Below, in pieces: positions 41,824 to 54,008 of a DNA stretch of 64,000 nt. Origin of the DNA: Mercurialis annua (Eukaryota > Streptophyta > Magnoliopsida > Malpighiales > Euphorbiaceae). Position 1 is the first letter of the stretch. Every line of letters starts with the position of its first letter. Both the position numbers and the translations under genes were made by a program. Location: NCBI RefSeq assembly GCF_937616625.2, contig NC_065570.1, positions 10,426,001-10,490,000 on the forward strand, given 5' to 3'. Under the pieces are notes generated by a model that worked only from the letters and a program-made list of their open reading frames with translations, was not told where the DNA came from and made no database searches.

Positions 41824-44800
41824 TGTAACACCCACATTTGAATATCATATAGTTATGCTCATGCATTTCATTCATTTTGACGATTAAGAGTAGGTGTCAT
41901 TCATAAGCATTTACGTGAGCATTTAAACATATGATTGGTATATAATTAAATGGAATAATGGGGGTTTGTTTAATGTAATAACTATTTAAAATGAATAATA
42001 GTAAATATAACGACAAACATATATATTAGAACTAAATTGTATTGAAAGCACGTCGGTGAAACTTAATTGGTTTGGTTACCATGAAATGAAATAAACTAAA
42101 AAGGTTAAGTTGGAGTTAAATTATATTTCAAGTATTATATTAGATGTTTGTATTGGAAGATAATTGTATGAAACTAATTCTATTTTAGTTGAGTGAAACC
42201 TTATGTATAAGTTAAATATCACCTCTTTAGCTAAATTTTCTTCATCTATCTAAACAAGAGAGAAGGAAGAGCAAGAAACTCATGAAAACCTCAATCTAAC
42301 TCCAGCCATAAGATTAATTACTCTATATTTAAAGTTTGAATCAAGAAAGAAGAAATTTGGTAAGTAATTTAAGATGTTTTGGTTGATTAGGTTAGGGTTC
42401 TTCATGTTTATGCATGATTCCTGCATATATCCGAAAATTTGGTTTGTGTTGTTTATATCATAAACCGAGTTATACAAGTCCAAATTGATTGATTCTTGAT
42501 TCTATGGAAACTATAGCCAGTCTACTACAATTGTTATTCTTTGTGTTTCATCATTTGAAGTCTTTATGATAGCCTAATATTCCATAACATTTTGTAGCTG
42601 GGTCTGCCTATACAGCCTGATAGGATGTCACCAAAATATGAATATCTCATTGTTTAGAAATCTAATTGAGTTGGTTCTTTTTAGTATATTTTATAGACTC
42701 ATATACCTATAACTTCACCGAAGGGTTCTATCAAATTGTATTTCTATTGATCTGTGGATCAATTTCAAGACAGGGTATATGTTCTGCCTACTTTGTAGAA
42801 TTATGGCTGCAACATTAGTTACTTTTGAAATTGATAAAATGAGTTATATATATCCAAATGATGCCATTTTTGATTGTATGGATTCTTTAAGATGTATACT
42901 AAAACTGTTTAGTTTTGACAAAAGACTAATTCTGTCATTTGAATGGTGTATAAGAATAGAACATTAAGTGGTATCAAAGCAAAGATTAGATTCCCTAGGG
43001 CGTAGAGTTGTGATGCATATTGGCATAGCATGCATAACATGCATAACATGATATACATCTAATTGATTTGATGTAGTACATCTTCTATAGGATGGATGAG
43101 CATGGAGATGATCCCATTGGCCCAGAAATGTCTGTAGAGTCTGTGCATGGTCCTGGAAATGCATCTTTTAATGAACAGGAACATTCTGAGGATAATGCTC
43201 CACCGCAAGATGAAAATCCTTTTCTGCGACAGTTTATCGAAATGTTGCAAAGAATAGCAGCACCTCCGCACCATCGAGCACAGGAACCAGAAATTGACAA
43301 AAACTATGAGAGAGTTAGGAAACAAGGGGCAAAGATATTTGGAGGTACTACAGATCCTGCAGAAGCTGAAGAATGGTTGAGAAATATAGAGAGAGTTTTA
43401 GATATAATTGAATGCGCTCCTCAGCAGAAGCTGAAATATGCAGTGTCATTGTTTGAGAAGGATGCTTTGGATTGGTGGGAAACAGTTTCAGGAAGCGGAA
43501 ATAGGCCATTGACTTTAACCTGGGATGATTTCCTCAGAGAATTTGGTGAGAAATACATGCCACCAGTATATCGTGATAAAAAGAAAATTGAATTCATGGA
43601 ACTAAAGCAGAATGAGTTATCAGTGGCTGAATATGAACTTCAATTTGTCAGATTATCAAAGTATGCACCTGAGGAAATAACTACTGAGGAAAGGAAAAGA
43701 AGTAAAATTGAAAGGGGTTTGAACCTTGATATTCGAGAGAAAATTGCTGTTAGGACTCCTACTTATAGTGCATTGATTGAAGCCGCTTTGAGGGCTGAAG
43801 AAATACTAGTTGAAAGGAGCGAGATAGAGTCTAAAAAGAAGAAAATGACTGGGACTTTTAATGCTCCTTCAAGACATGGCAGTTCCTTTTCTTTTAGAGG
43901 ATCAAGTTCAAGTACTAGTGGCTATAGAGGAAAGGGAAGAGGTCAGTCGAGTAGGCCAACTTTAATGCCATCTGGCAGAGGTGGATATACATCTATTGGG
44001 TTTGATAATAGACAACGACCAACAAGGTCAGTTAGTGTAGGATCCACTCCAGTGTGTGCAAATTGTGGCAGAGTACATTCAGGGGAATGTTGGGGAAGAA
44101 ACCCTATTGTGTGTTATAATTGTCGTCAACCTGGCCATATTGTTAGAGATTGTCCACTCAGGAGAGGTTTGCTTGAAGAATCTCAAGCTATGGGTCAGAG
44201 TAGTGTGGGTGAAAATATACACCAAGTGGGTGTAGGCCGGGGAAGAGGAAGAGGTAATAGAGGAGGAGGAACATCTTCAACTATACAGTCTGGATATACA
44301 GGCCAACCTCATACCCAAGCCAGAGTATTTGCAGTGACGAGGCAAGATGCACCTACTGCACCTGATGTGATTACTGGTACATTTTCTATCTGTAATTGTG
44401 ATGCACATGTGCTAATTGATCCTGGATCTACATGTTCATTCATATCACATGAGTTTGCATTACGTGTGCATGGCATATTAGAACCATTGAGACATGATAT
44501 ATATGTTTCTATGCCTGCTGAGGGTGTTATTATTGTAAATACTATGATAAAAAATCTTGTCCTATGATTGTGAATGGTATGACTTTACAAGCTGATTTGG
44601 TGGTTATTAATTTGAGAGAGTTTGATGTTATATTGGGTATGGATTGGCTGTCAAAACATCATGCCATTGTTGATTGTCAAACTAAAGAAGTAGTTATGAA
44701 AATTCAAGGGCAAATGAAAACGATGATTGTTGGGAAAAGGAAAACAGTGCCTAATTGTTTAATCTCTGCTGTTACTGCGTTTCATTTGATTAAAGATGGA

Positions 44801-46593
44801 TGTCAAGAATATTTGGCTAGTGTAATAGATATGACTAAAGTTAGTCCGGGGGTTTCAGAAATTCGAGTAGTGAGAGACTTTCCAGATGTGTTTCTTGATG
44901 AATTGCCTGGTTTGCCACAACATAGGGAGGTTGATTTTGAAATTGAAACTATACCTGGGTCAGCTCCTATTTCTATAGCACCATATAGAATGGCTCCACT
45001 AGAATTGAAAGAACTGAAGAAACAGTTAGAAGAACTGCTTGATAAAGGATTCATCAGGCCAAGTATTTCTCCATGGGGCACACCTGTGTTATTTGTGAAG
45101 AAGAAAGATGGTAGTATGCGATTATGCATTGATTATAGGCAATTGAATAGAATTACTGTGAAGAATAAATATCCATTGCCAAGAATCGATGATTTACTTG
45201 ATCAATTGAGAGGTGCCATGGTATTTTCTAAAATTGATTTGCGGTCAGCATACTGGCAACTTCGAGTTGATGAGAAGTTCACTCCTAAAACTGCATTGAG
45301 AACTAGGTATGGTCATTATGAGTTTATTGTGATGCCATTTGGATTGACGAATGCTCCAGCTGCTTTATGTCATTAATGAACAAAACATTTCAGCAGTATT
45401 TGGATAAGTTTGTGATTGTGTTTATTGATGATATTCTGATCTATTCTCGAAGCCATGAACAACATGAACAACATTTGAGAATTGTCTTAGAAGTTTTAAA
45501 AGACAAACAACTTTATGCCAAGTTTAGTAAATGTGAATTCTGGTTGGTAGAAATAGCCTTTTTGGGACATATTATTTCTAAACATGGTGTACAACCAGAT
45601 CCATCAAAGATTAAAGCTATTCTTGAATGGGAGTCACCAAAGAATGTTACAGAAGTTCGAAGTTTTCTAGGTTTAGCAGGGTATTACAGAAGATTTGTGA
45701 AAGATTTTTCTGTTATCGCAAAACCGTTGACAAATTTGCTGAAAAAGAATACAACTTTCAAATGGATTGACACATGTGAGAAAAGCTTTGAGGAATTAAA
45801 GAAAAGGCTTACTTCAGCACCAATACTTTCCTTACCATCTGAAAATGGAGGTTATGTGGTTTACACTGATGCATCAAAGCAAGGCTTTGGATGTGTATTA
45901 ATGCAACATGGAAAGGTTATTGCATATGCTTCTAGACAACTACGACCTCATGAAGTGAATTATCCTACACATGATCTAGAACTTGGTGCTATTGTGCATG
46001 CGTTGAAGACATGGAGACATTACTTATATGGTGAGACATTTCAAGTTTTCACAGATCATAAAAGCTTGAAATATATTCCTACACAGAAAGAGTTGAATTT
46101 AAGGCAAAGAAGATGGATTGAGTTACTGAAAGATTATGATTGTACTATTGATTACCATCCTGGAAAAGCCAATGTTGTTGCAGATGCTTTGAGTCGAAAG
46201 GTTGTGGATAGTATGGCAAGTATGCCTTGTTATGATGTTGACTACTTAATTGCACTTAGAAGTATGAATACTTGGTTGGACACATATGATGATATCTTAT
46301 TATCCACCTTACAAGTGAAGCCTTCTATTGAAGAAAAAATTAAAGAAACTCAGTTTGAAGATCCTTATTTACAGAAGATGAGAAGAAAGGTTGAACAAGG
46401 AAAACATGATCAATTTGTACTAAGAGTTTTTGTATAATGTTATGTATAAGTGATTGATGTGAGATAGTTTAAATGTTACAGTTATGCGATAAGTTAAAAC
46501 TTTTGTGTCGTAACATGAAATGTATGAAATGGATTATGTTGTGTTTGTTATAACATTATGAGTAAATAATATTTTAATTAAGAGGGTGTTACA
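41824..46593 (+). mobile_element. Ty3/gypsy retrotransposon nested in the copia
   Basis: It begins TGTAACACCC and ends GGGTGTTACA, with target duplication CATAC (41819-41823) / CACAC (46594-46598), one mismatch. Removing the element and one copy restores the copia gag reading. A primer site for initiator tRNA-Met, TGGTATCAAAGC, is at 42969-42980, so the 5' LTR is roughly 41824-42963. The interior has gag, protease, reverse transcriptase and RNase H but no integrase, and only about 155 bp lie between the end of the reading frame and the right end. I could not align the two ends as an LTR pair; the 3' LTR seems mostly deleted. Confidence 0.8.
43092..46437 (+). pseudogene. Gypsy gag-pol, frameshifted and lacking integrase
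   Basis: Three open segments in shifted frames: 43092-44567, 44564-45376 and 45367-46437. The first has the gag domain (ALDWWETV near residue 120), two CCHC-like knuckles (CANCGRVHSGEC, CYNCRQPGHIVRDC) and the protease site LIDPGSTCSFIS. The second has ILGMDWLS and the first part of reverse transcriptase ([21 protein letters not shown]). The third has the catalytic [19 protein letters not shown], and RNase H with [11 protein letters not shown] and ADALSRK. It ends soon after RNase H, with no zinc-binding or catalytic integrase region. The breaks fall at about 44560 and 45370. The type looks like the Tekay/Del branch, but I cannot confirm this. Confidence 0.85.
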
Positions 46594-47999
46594 CACACAG
46601 TCTAACTTTACAAAACAGTTTTAGTTGGAGTATGTTATGATATCCGTGCTATGCTGTAGAAACTATGAGTATTCTGGAATTTTATGATGTTATGACAGAT
46701 TTGTGTGATCAACGGGCTCTCATAAAATCTGTTGAATTACGAGCCTCTAGGGCTTATATTGCACGAAGAGAGGAGCAGAGACTAGTACAGCTTTTAATGA
46801 CTCTTCATGATGAGTTTCAGGAACTTTGAGCGTACATTTTGCATCGTCATTCTCTGCCTTCTATTAATTCTGTTGTTAGTGGACTTTTGGCTGAAAAAAT
46901 TCGTCTTAAGTCTTCTATTGTAAAAAAGTGTCTTTAGTCTCTAATCCATCAGTATTTGCCATGTCTCCACGACCAAATTTCAATTCTCAATTCAGGCCTT
47001 ATGGAACTGTTGCTCGTGGTGACTGTGGTTTTTGTAAACAAAAAGGTCATTGGAAATCACAATGTCCAAAATTGGATAAAGGAAAGCAGTTATATGCTCA
47101 GACACAGCCCTATCAGCAGTCATCAATAGAGATACCGACCTTCAGCTCCTCATAATGGACCTCTCATTCTTCCTCACCCTCATAATGGACAGACAACCTC
47201 TTCTTTAGATCCATCAATGATTGAGCAATTTCAGAAGTTCCTTGCATCTCACATGCCATGTTAGTTTCATTTCAAATATATTTGTCATCTAGTCTGTCAT
47301 GTACATCTTCTTCCTCTTATATTTTAGATTCTTTTTACTTCTCTAACTCCTAAAGTTTCACTTCGTATTATGAGTGCCAATGGTACACCTACACCTTCTT
47401 TTTCTTTATCCAATATTTATCACATTTCTAGTCTTACTTTAAATCTTGCTTATGTTGGTCAAATTTGTGATAATAGTTGCTTAGTTTCCTTTTCTTGTTC
47501 TTCTTGTTATGTTCAGGATTCAAAATCTCAGGAAGTGATTAGGGCCGGCCATAGGGAAGGAGGACTTTATATATTAGATTAGCTCAAAACTTCTAAGAAT
47601 GCGGCTGCTGTTCTTGGTGTGGATGTATCATTTTTTGTTTGAGTCATTCTTCTTCTGTTTTTATTTGTGGAATTCTTGCCTTAGTTATGTCTCCAGGTCT
47701 CGTTTACAATTTTTAGCTTTTACAGGAATTTTAAAAAATTTGATAACTCATGATATTTCTGATTATAGTGGTCGTAAGCTTGCAAAGTTTTCTGTTGTGT
47801 CTTTTTCTAAAAGTAATACTTTATATGTTGCACCTTTTGATCTTATTCATTCAGATGTTTGGGGACTGTCTCCCGCTTCTATAAAAGGGGGTTCTCGTTA
47901 TTATGTCTCTTTCATTGACGATTGCACTCGTTATTGTTGGATTTATCTTATAAGTGTTATAAAATCAAAACTGAGGTACTAAATTGTTTAATTTTTAAA

Positions 48000-48288
48000 G
48001 GGTTAATTGCAAATTCATACACGAACTTTTCCCTAATTTGCAATTACAACATAAACTTTGAAACTTGGCAATGTTAGTAACCAACTTTACACTTTTGGCA
48101 AATCGATACAACAAACACGAAAAATACTAACGCGGACATTGTAATATACCACCATGTGTCGTTGCGTGATTGGTCGGTGTACCAATTTGCCAAAAAATGG
48201 AAGTTGGTTACTGACATTGCCAAGTTTCAAAGTTTATGTTGTAATTGCAAATTAGGGTAAAGTTCGTGTATGCATTTGCAATTAATCC
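48000..48288. mobile_element. MULE-type MITE
   Basis: A 289-bp element with ends GGGTTAATTGCAAATTCATA and near-complement GCAATTAATCC, flanked by a perfect 9-bp duplication ATTTTTAAA at 47991-47999 and 48289-48297. Inverted similarity runs nearly its full length. It lies at the broken end of the copia remnant. Confidence 0.85.
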
Positions 48289-48297
48289 ATTTTTAAA

Positions 48298-49099
48298 TAA
48301 TGAATAACAAACTCTGAATTATGACAAACGTGGGGACCATAGAGTAATTACTCTTAAAACATTTACTCATTAAAGTACATTTTACTAGAGTTAAGATTTG
48401 ATGCTGAATGAGGGGGCTACTTGTAAATCACACAGATGAAATTATGTATATAAAAAAATTATTGTACGCAATCGTTGTGTTATGTCATTTTTACAACAAT
48501 CTAATGATGCGTTATTCATGTGAAAAAATTAATAATAAAAAAACTAAAAAAATCTATCGCTTAGTTTGTTGTAAATTTGGCATGTCACAACCAATGTATG
48601 GGAAAGACTGCTCACCTAAGTTCCCAAGTTAATGGAGTCCTTGTTGGAAAGCAAACATGAAAATTTGAGGGATATATATTAAATATGCTTTCCCAACTGG
48701 ACTAATAATCCACCACCAATCATTTGTTATTTCTTTTAGCTTTGCCAATTGTCCATGTTTTGTTCTAAATTTAGAAGCTTATTCTTTGCATAATGATGGT
48801 GTGTAGGAAATCTGCATTGGCATGATTTCAATGAAAGATAGGCACAGCACATACCTCTAGTTTTTTTTTCCTAATACAAAATAGTTACTTTTTTCATTCT
48901 ATTTTTTTTAAATATACATAATCATTTATTATTTGAACAGTTAATTAGTATATATTTTAATTAATTATTAGAACATATTAAAAGAGGACTAGAAGATGAA
49001 AATATATTACTATAAGAAACAAGAATAAATGTGATGTGGCGTTTTTATAAATTAACTCATTTTATATAAATAAATTTAATTTCGTATATTTGTGTTTCT
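48298..49099. other. AT-rich spacer
   Basis: No gene supported. The frame at 48408-48632 has no recognisable domain. The spacer separates the retrotransposon nest from the next MULE. Confidence 0.45.
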
Positions 49100-49470
49100 T
49101 TTAAATTAGGGTTTAATATAAATTTAGTGTCTGAACTTTTTTAAAAATGACAATTTGGTGTTTGAACAAAATTTTATATCGATCCCATAGGTGAACTTGT
49201 TTATAAATTACAAGTTGATATGTCCAACAGGTTTCTTTCCGGTAGCCATTAAAAACGCAGTTAATGTGGAAGGGATCAATTTCCACATAGACAAATACTT
49301 ATTAAAACGCAAATGACGTGGAATTTAGGGGTTGGCTTATTTCAAATGGACAAAAGAGCCCTTTGCAACGGTAAAAAGAATCCCCTAGAAGCACAACTAA
49401 AGCCTTCTTCTTTCTCTTCTTCACTGTGTATTTCTGAACTTCTTTCTCTAACTCTTTCTTTAACATTGAA

Positions 49471-49740
49471 ATGGAATTTTGCTATTGTGACAGGAGATGC
49501 GTAGAGAAAACTTCATGGACAGACCGAAATCCTGGGCGAAAGTTCGTGACATGCGAGATGGGAGATTGCAGCTATTTCAAATGGACAGGTGACGAATTGT
49601 GCGAGAGAGCCAGTCGAATTATACCTGGTTTATTAAGAAAGATTGGAAGATTAGAAGCTGAAGCAGCAAGAAGCTGGCGAAGGGAAAAGTTCTTATGGGC
49701 ATGGGCTATATTTTCTGTTTTAGTTCTTATATTTAAGTGA
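49471..49740 (+). CDS. GRF-type zinc-finger membrane protein of the MULE
   Basis: An 89-aa intronless frame 362 bp inside the left end of the MULE. The GRF zinc finger occupies residues 4-37: CYC at 4-6, then TSWTDRNPGRKFVTC ending at Cys28, Cys33 and FKW, matching the family pattern including the NPGR loop. After a helical middle, the C-terminus is one hydrophobic segment (FLWAWAIFSVLVLIF, about 74-88). Plant genomes hold many such short proteins (annotated as At4g04775-like), often beside transposons. GRF fingers bind single-stranded nucleic acid in other proteins; the function here is unknown. Position and orientation parallel the accessory mudrB gene of maize MuDR, but no homology is implied. 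A longer upstream frame (49313-49504) overlaps in another frame and is not preferred. Confidence 0.8.
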   Translation: MEFCYCDRRCVEKTSWTDRNPGRKFVTCEMGDCSYFKWTGDELCERASRIIPGLLRKIGRLEAEAARSWRREKFLWAWAIFSVLVLIFK

Positions 49741-50374
49741 AATGTATGCTGCAATCTGATGTACGATCTGTATGGTGTTTTGTAGTTTGTGATGTTTGTA
49801 AAACTGAAAATATTGTGTTTGTTTGTTAAATTTATGGATATTAATGAAAATTGAAACTTTGAGTTGAATTTGCTGCATTGTTAGTGTTTGGGTGAATGTG
49901 TGAATTAAATGATGGGAAGGTGTTTGATGAATTGTCTGAAAGAATGTGTTTGATGAAATGGCTAAGTGAATTAAGCTACATAACAAGTCACTGAATGTGT
50001 TCGATGAAATGCCTGAAAGAAGCTACATAATTTATAGGCAATACACAACTGCAATTTCAAAATTCTTGATCATAAACTAAGAAAAAAAGTTAAAATACAA
50101 AATCATGTATAACTTGAAATTGGGTAGTATCATATCACAATTTCAAATAGCCAACATGTTTGATACAAAATATTACGTCACTGTGTCGGTTTTAATCAGT
50201 CTCAACACAAACAAAAGCACCTAGGATATAGATCGACTTCAGTTCAATCATTGCTACAAAAATCTAATACAGAAACTAGATTGACTTGAGTTCGATCACC
50301 ACCTAAGGTAAGCAAAAAGCTTGGTAACAACCTAAGCTGTCCAAAACACAAAATCTTTACATAAGCTCCTTCAA

Positions 50375-53300
50375 TTATGCTGTAGAGTGCTCCGGCAAAG
50401 TGTCTGGAGCTGGTTTTGATCTGACAGAGTCTTGGGTAGTGATAATTGGATCTGAAGTCTCAGCTCTTGTAGTCCTTTTAACCTTCTTGCTGGCTCTAGT
50501 TCTTGCTGTCGTCTGTGAGAAAAAATATATGAAATGCAACTCTTATAAGTCACATATATATGACAGAAACTCAAAGAAAATAACCATTTGTAGCCAAATA
50601 ATCAAAATACAAGGCAGATACCTGTGGTTGAGATGTAGTCGCACATTGTTTTCCCCATCTCTTTAAACCCACTCCTCTTCCAGTCATAAATGATGGTTCA
50701 GGTTCATTACCAACTCTTCTAACACCTTCACTGTGAATGACCCTTTGACTTGTGGTTTTTGGCTACGAATAAAAAGCCATTTAATTATGATGCACTAGCT
50801 ACTACATATAAAAAAACACAATTAACAGCCAAATAATCAAAATAAAAACCAAAAATCTTACATTTGTCACGTAAGTGTTTGTCATATAATCATTGTATAC
50901 ACCATATCCTCTAACAGGCTGGCTATGCAATCCTGGAATGTAAGTTGGATTACTTTTTGCAGCTGGATTTCTTCTCTCAAAAGCTTTCACATTGCTCCCA
51001 AAATTTCTTGGAATGATTACTGGATTGATGACTCCAGTAGTTGATGCAGTTGCTGCAGGATTTCTTCTTTCAAAAGCTTTCACATTGCTCCCAAAATTTC
51101 TTGGAATGATTACTGGATTGGTGACTCCAATAGTTGATGCAGTTGCTGCATTTGAGTGTGATGTTTCACTCTCCTTTCCTTTTTGTGTGTCATGTGATGC
51201 TCTCACAAACTGAAAACAAGTTGAAACAAACACTTGCATTATAGAAGTTGTTACATAAACTTTATACTAATTGACTAACATAACTTACAGGCAATTTTGA
51301 TATCCTAGCAGGTTGCTCCCTTGTCACTTCTTGATTCCCAGTCCTATTACCATCTTTTGGTGGAGCTTTAGGGCACTTTTTTCTATTGTGACCCTTCTCA
51401 AAACAGACTTGGCAAGTCATGACTCTGCCCTTTCTAGATAACTCATACCCACTGGAAGCTTCTCCTTCTTCTTTTCTTCTGTTTTTTGCAGGTCTGCCAG
51501 GCATCCTTTTGAATGGAGGGGGCTGAGGTGGGTCATATGGGGTTTTTTTCCAAAATTTCCTCCCATTCATTGGTTGCATCATGTGCATGTATGCCTGTAA
51601 ATAGGTTTCTTTCCTAAACCAATGGGAAATGTAATTTTCTGGTTCATCATCTAAGTATGAGATAGCACAAAATGCATGGGGGCAAGGAATGCCTGTTAAG
51701 TCAAATTGTCTACAAGGGCAAGTTCTGTTTTTCAGACTGACTACATAGCTATCTCCACCCTGCCCTATTTCAAATCCATCATCCCCATTCCATAACACTT
51801 CACAGTTACCACTTTGTACCTTACTCTCATGGAGTTTTTTTCTTATTCTATTACCAAAATCACCTATCCAGTTAGATGCAAGGTCCCTATTAGTATGCAG
51901 CCTATTCATAACTAAACACCTTATGTCTTCTAACATGGAAATAACATTCTTAGTTCTAGCTTCTACAATTTTCCCATTAAAAGCCTCAATTAAATTATTA
52001 TCAACTATATCACACTTTACCTCAGTTGTAAAGTATGCTCTGCACCAGTGTCTAGGGTGGGTAACCAACATGTCATCAAAGCCTTTCTGTGTGAGTTGTC
52101 TCATTGCCTCCATATTTTTTTCAAAATCAGGCATATTCGAAGACTTAGCACATTTCCACCATTGCTTCTGCAAATCCTCTCTCCTTCCATTTTTTTTTCT
52201 CCAATTAGCATAAAGGTGCCTTGCACAACACCTATGTTCAGCTCTAGGTAGCAAATTAGCTACTGAATCCAACAAGCCCTGCAAATTATAATGCATATAA
52301 ACAACAATACACCCAAAAAACAACAGTACATTTGCTAACTAACAACCTAACTAACATTTGCTCACTAACAACCTAACTAACATTTGCTCACTAACAACCT
52401 AACTAACAATTCATAACTACCATATAATAACAGAGTTGAGATATACCTTTTGTTGGTCAGTTATAATGCACCATCCTGCCCCTTGCCCCATTTCAAGATC
52501 CTCTGCAAGCAGTTGGATGAACCAATCCCATGTTTCCCTCCTTTCTGTGTCAGTTGTATAGTGCCAATTTATAACAGCCCTTTTCACCTTTGTTAAACTC
52601 ATGTCCAGCCTTAAGTCAGTCTTCATTAAAGACTTCAAATCAACCAACCTCATTCGAGAGAGACACTTGTATTTGCACAAGTAATTCTTAGCCAACCACT
52701 TTGTAGTCAATCTTCTATTCTTGAATGTAACCAGGCAAGTATGCTCTGGATTGTAAGTCTTTATCAAAAAAGCCTTGCTTTCTGTTTCCTCTGAGGCATA
52801 AATATGAAATGGGCATGAAGCCTTAACACACCTAGCTCTTACTTCTTTCTGTGTGTTTCTAACCAGTTTAATCTCCCTTCTTTCTTGAATAGCAAATCTA
52901 ATAAGTGCTTCTTTAAACTGTTGTGCTCCTCCAGTCACTTTCATACCAAGAGCAAAAGACAGCTTGTCTGCCTTGCTTTTGAACAAAGGATGGCTAGACC
53001 TTCTCCTCTGGGCATGATCACCATCATCCTCATCATCTGTTGTCACTGGGCTGTAGCATTCATCCTCTTCATCTGAATCCCAATAATCAGTGCCACTTCC
53101 CTCTTCCTCTACACCTTTGCCAGTTTGTTGTTCCTCAGTTGCTTGAACTGAAGGTTCTACCTCTTCATTTTCTGCATTTTTGTATGCTCTAATTTTATCT
53201 GCTAACTGCTTCTTTTTCTCCTTGAAATCCCTCAAAATAGATCTAGATTGTACCAACTCTTCATCAGATGACATATAAGGGCAGTCCACAATTTCTTCAT

Positions 53301-54008
53301 CAGAAGGCTCTTCATCTTCACTAGCTTGACCATGGTCAACATTCAACTGAGTAGCTTCATTAGCTGCAACTCCTTGTGCTGCAATTACATCTTCACTGGC
53401 TGCAATTTCTTCACCCACTCCATTACCTTGAATTTGCTCATTAAAACTGTCATTATTAGGTCCAACCCCCACATCTGTAAACCTTATCTCATCTTCATCT
53501 ATTGACTCAGTGTTAATGTCAGTTATACCCTCACTTATAGGGACATTACCAAAACTGCCCTCAACAGAAACCACATGGTGCTCAGTGTACACTTCTATCA
53601 ATTTATGCTCTAGTAATAACTTTAATAAGTCTGAAATTGACCACTCAGTCAGCAGCCTCAAGCCATGTGCTAAAGACTTACCTGGATATCTAAAGTGAAT
53701 CTTGCTAATTTGTTTGTTTCCTAGCAAATTCTGTATGATGTTGGTAAAATACGACAAAGTAAAATTAGCAATATCAACCTCCACATGCCATAGCATTCCC
53801 CCATTATAAACCTTTTGGGTCCCTCGTAAATCTCCAAAAAAAGTACCCCCCCAATACAAATCAATAACAGGCCTGCCACTGTTAATCATAAACAAATACT
53901 TTAAAATACTATTAAAAATTGGGTTTGCAGAATATTCAAAGATTAAAGGAAAAAATTAGGTCAAAGAAGGTAAGTTTTAGGGATTATAAAAGTTACATAC
54001 CTTGTCAT
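50375..54008 (-). CDS. MuDR-type transposase with an internal catalytic deletion
   Basis: Six exons on the minus strand: 54008-54001, 53878-52447, 52278-51289, 51209-50862, 50762-50622 and 50512-50375. Phases close to 1018 aa; skipping the 8-nt exon and starting at 53895 also works. Order: a PB1-like N-terminal domain (about 1-110), an acidic linker with DYWDSDEEDE, the MuDR DNA-binding domain (ALGMKVTGGAQQFKEALI to YNPEHTC), then part of the MULE core with the second Asp in ITDQQKGLL and Glu in VDNNLIEAFN, a SWIM finger CPCRQ..GIPCPHA and a CCHC knuckle CQVCFEKGHNRKKC. The stretch normally holding the first catalytic Asp (the IGLDGCFLKG-type motif) is absent: MSLTKVKRA runs straight into a decayed ETWDWFIQLLAEDL. 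Activity is therefore unlikely although no stop is present. The tail carries a 31-aa repeat. Confidence 0.85.
50959..51144. repeat. 93-bp tandem duplication in the transposase tail
   Basis: Two adjacent 93-bp copies, nearly identical, encode 31-residue repeats containing NPVIIPRNFGSNVKAFERRN on the minus strand. The repeat keeps the reading frame. It falls in exon 4, C-terminal to the zinc knuckle. Confidence 0.85.
52329..52406. repeat. 26-bp minisatellite in a transposase intron
   Basis: Three copies of a 26-bp unit beginning CATTTGCTCACTAACAACCT. The first copy has one change. It lies in the intron between the second and third exons of the transposase gene. Confidence 0.9.

Larger units (their letters stand above)
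41140..47965 (+). pseudogene. Decayed Ty1/copia element, split by a gypsy insertion
   Basis: The left part runs to 41818. It has an LTR-like AT-rich stretch ending GTTATCA at about 41289, a primer-site-like TGGCATCAGAGTC, and a gag opening at 41515 with an early in-frame stop. The right part resumes at 46594. It includes a gag remnant, a CCHC knuckle (CGFCKQKGHWKSQC, near 47020-47070), a broken pre-integrase region, and the start of the integrase core (HSDVWGLSPASIKGG, about 47846-47890). It then stops near 47965. Frameshifts and stops are numerous, so it cannot be functional. The reading across the gypsy insertion (..ARLY / TQSNFTKQ..) shows that both halves belong to one element. Confidence 0.8.

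Noticed and set aside
44803..45129. Minus-strand frame of 108 codons
   Set aside because: It is the antisense shadow of the gypsy reverse transcriptase and has no domain of its own.
41824..46593. A matching LTR pair for the gypsy element
   Set aside because: The last 155 bp before the right end do not align by eye with the presumed 5' LTR, so no pair is claimed; only the outer ends and target duplication are supported.
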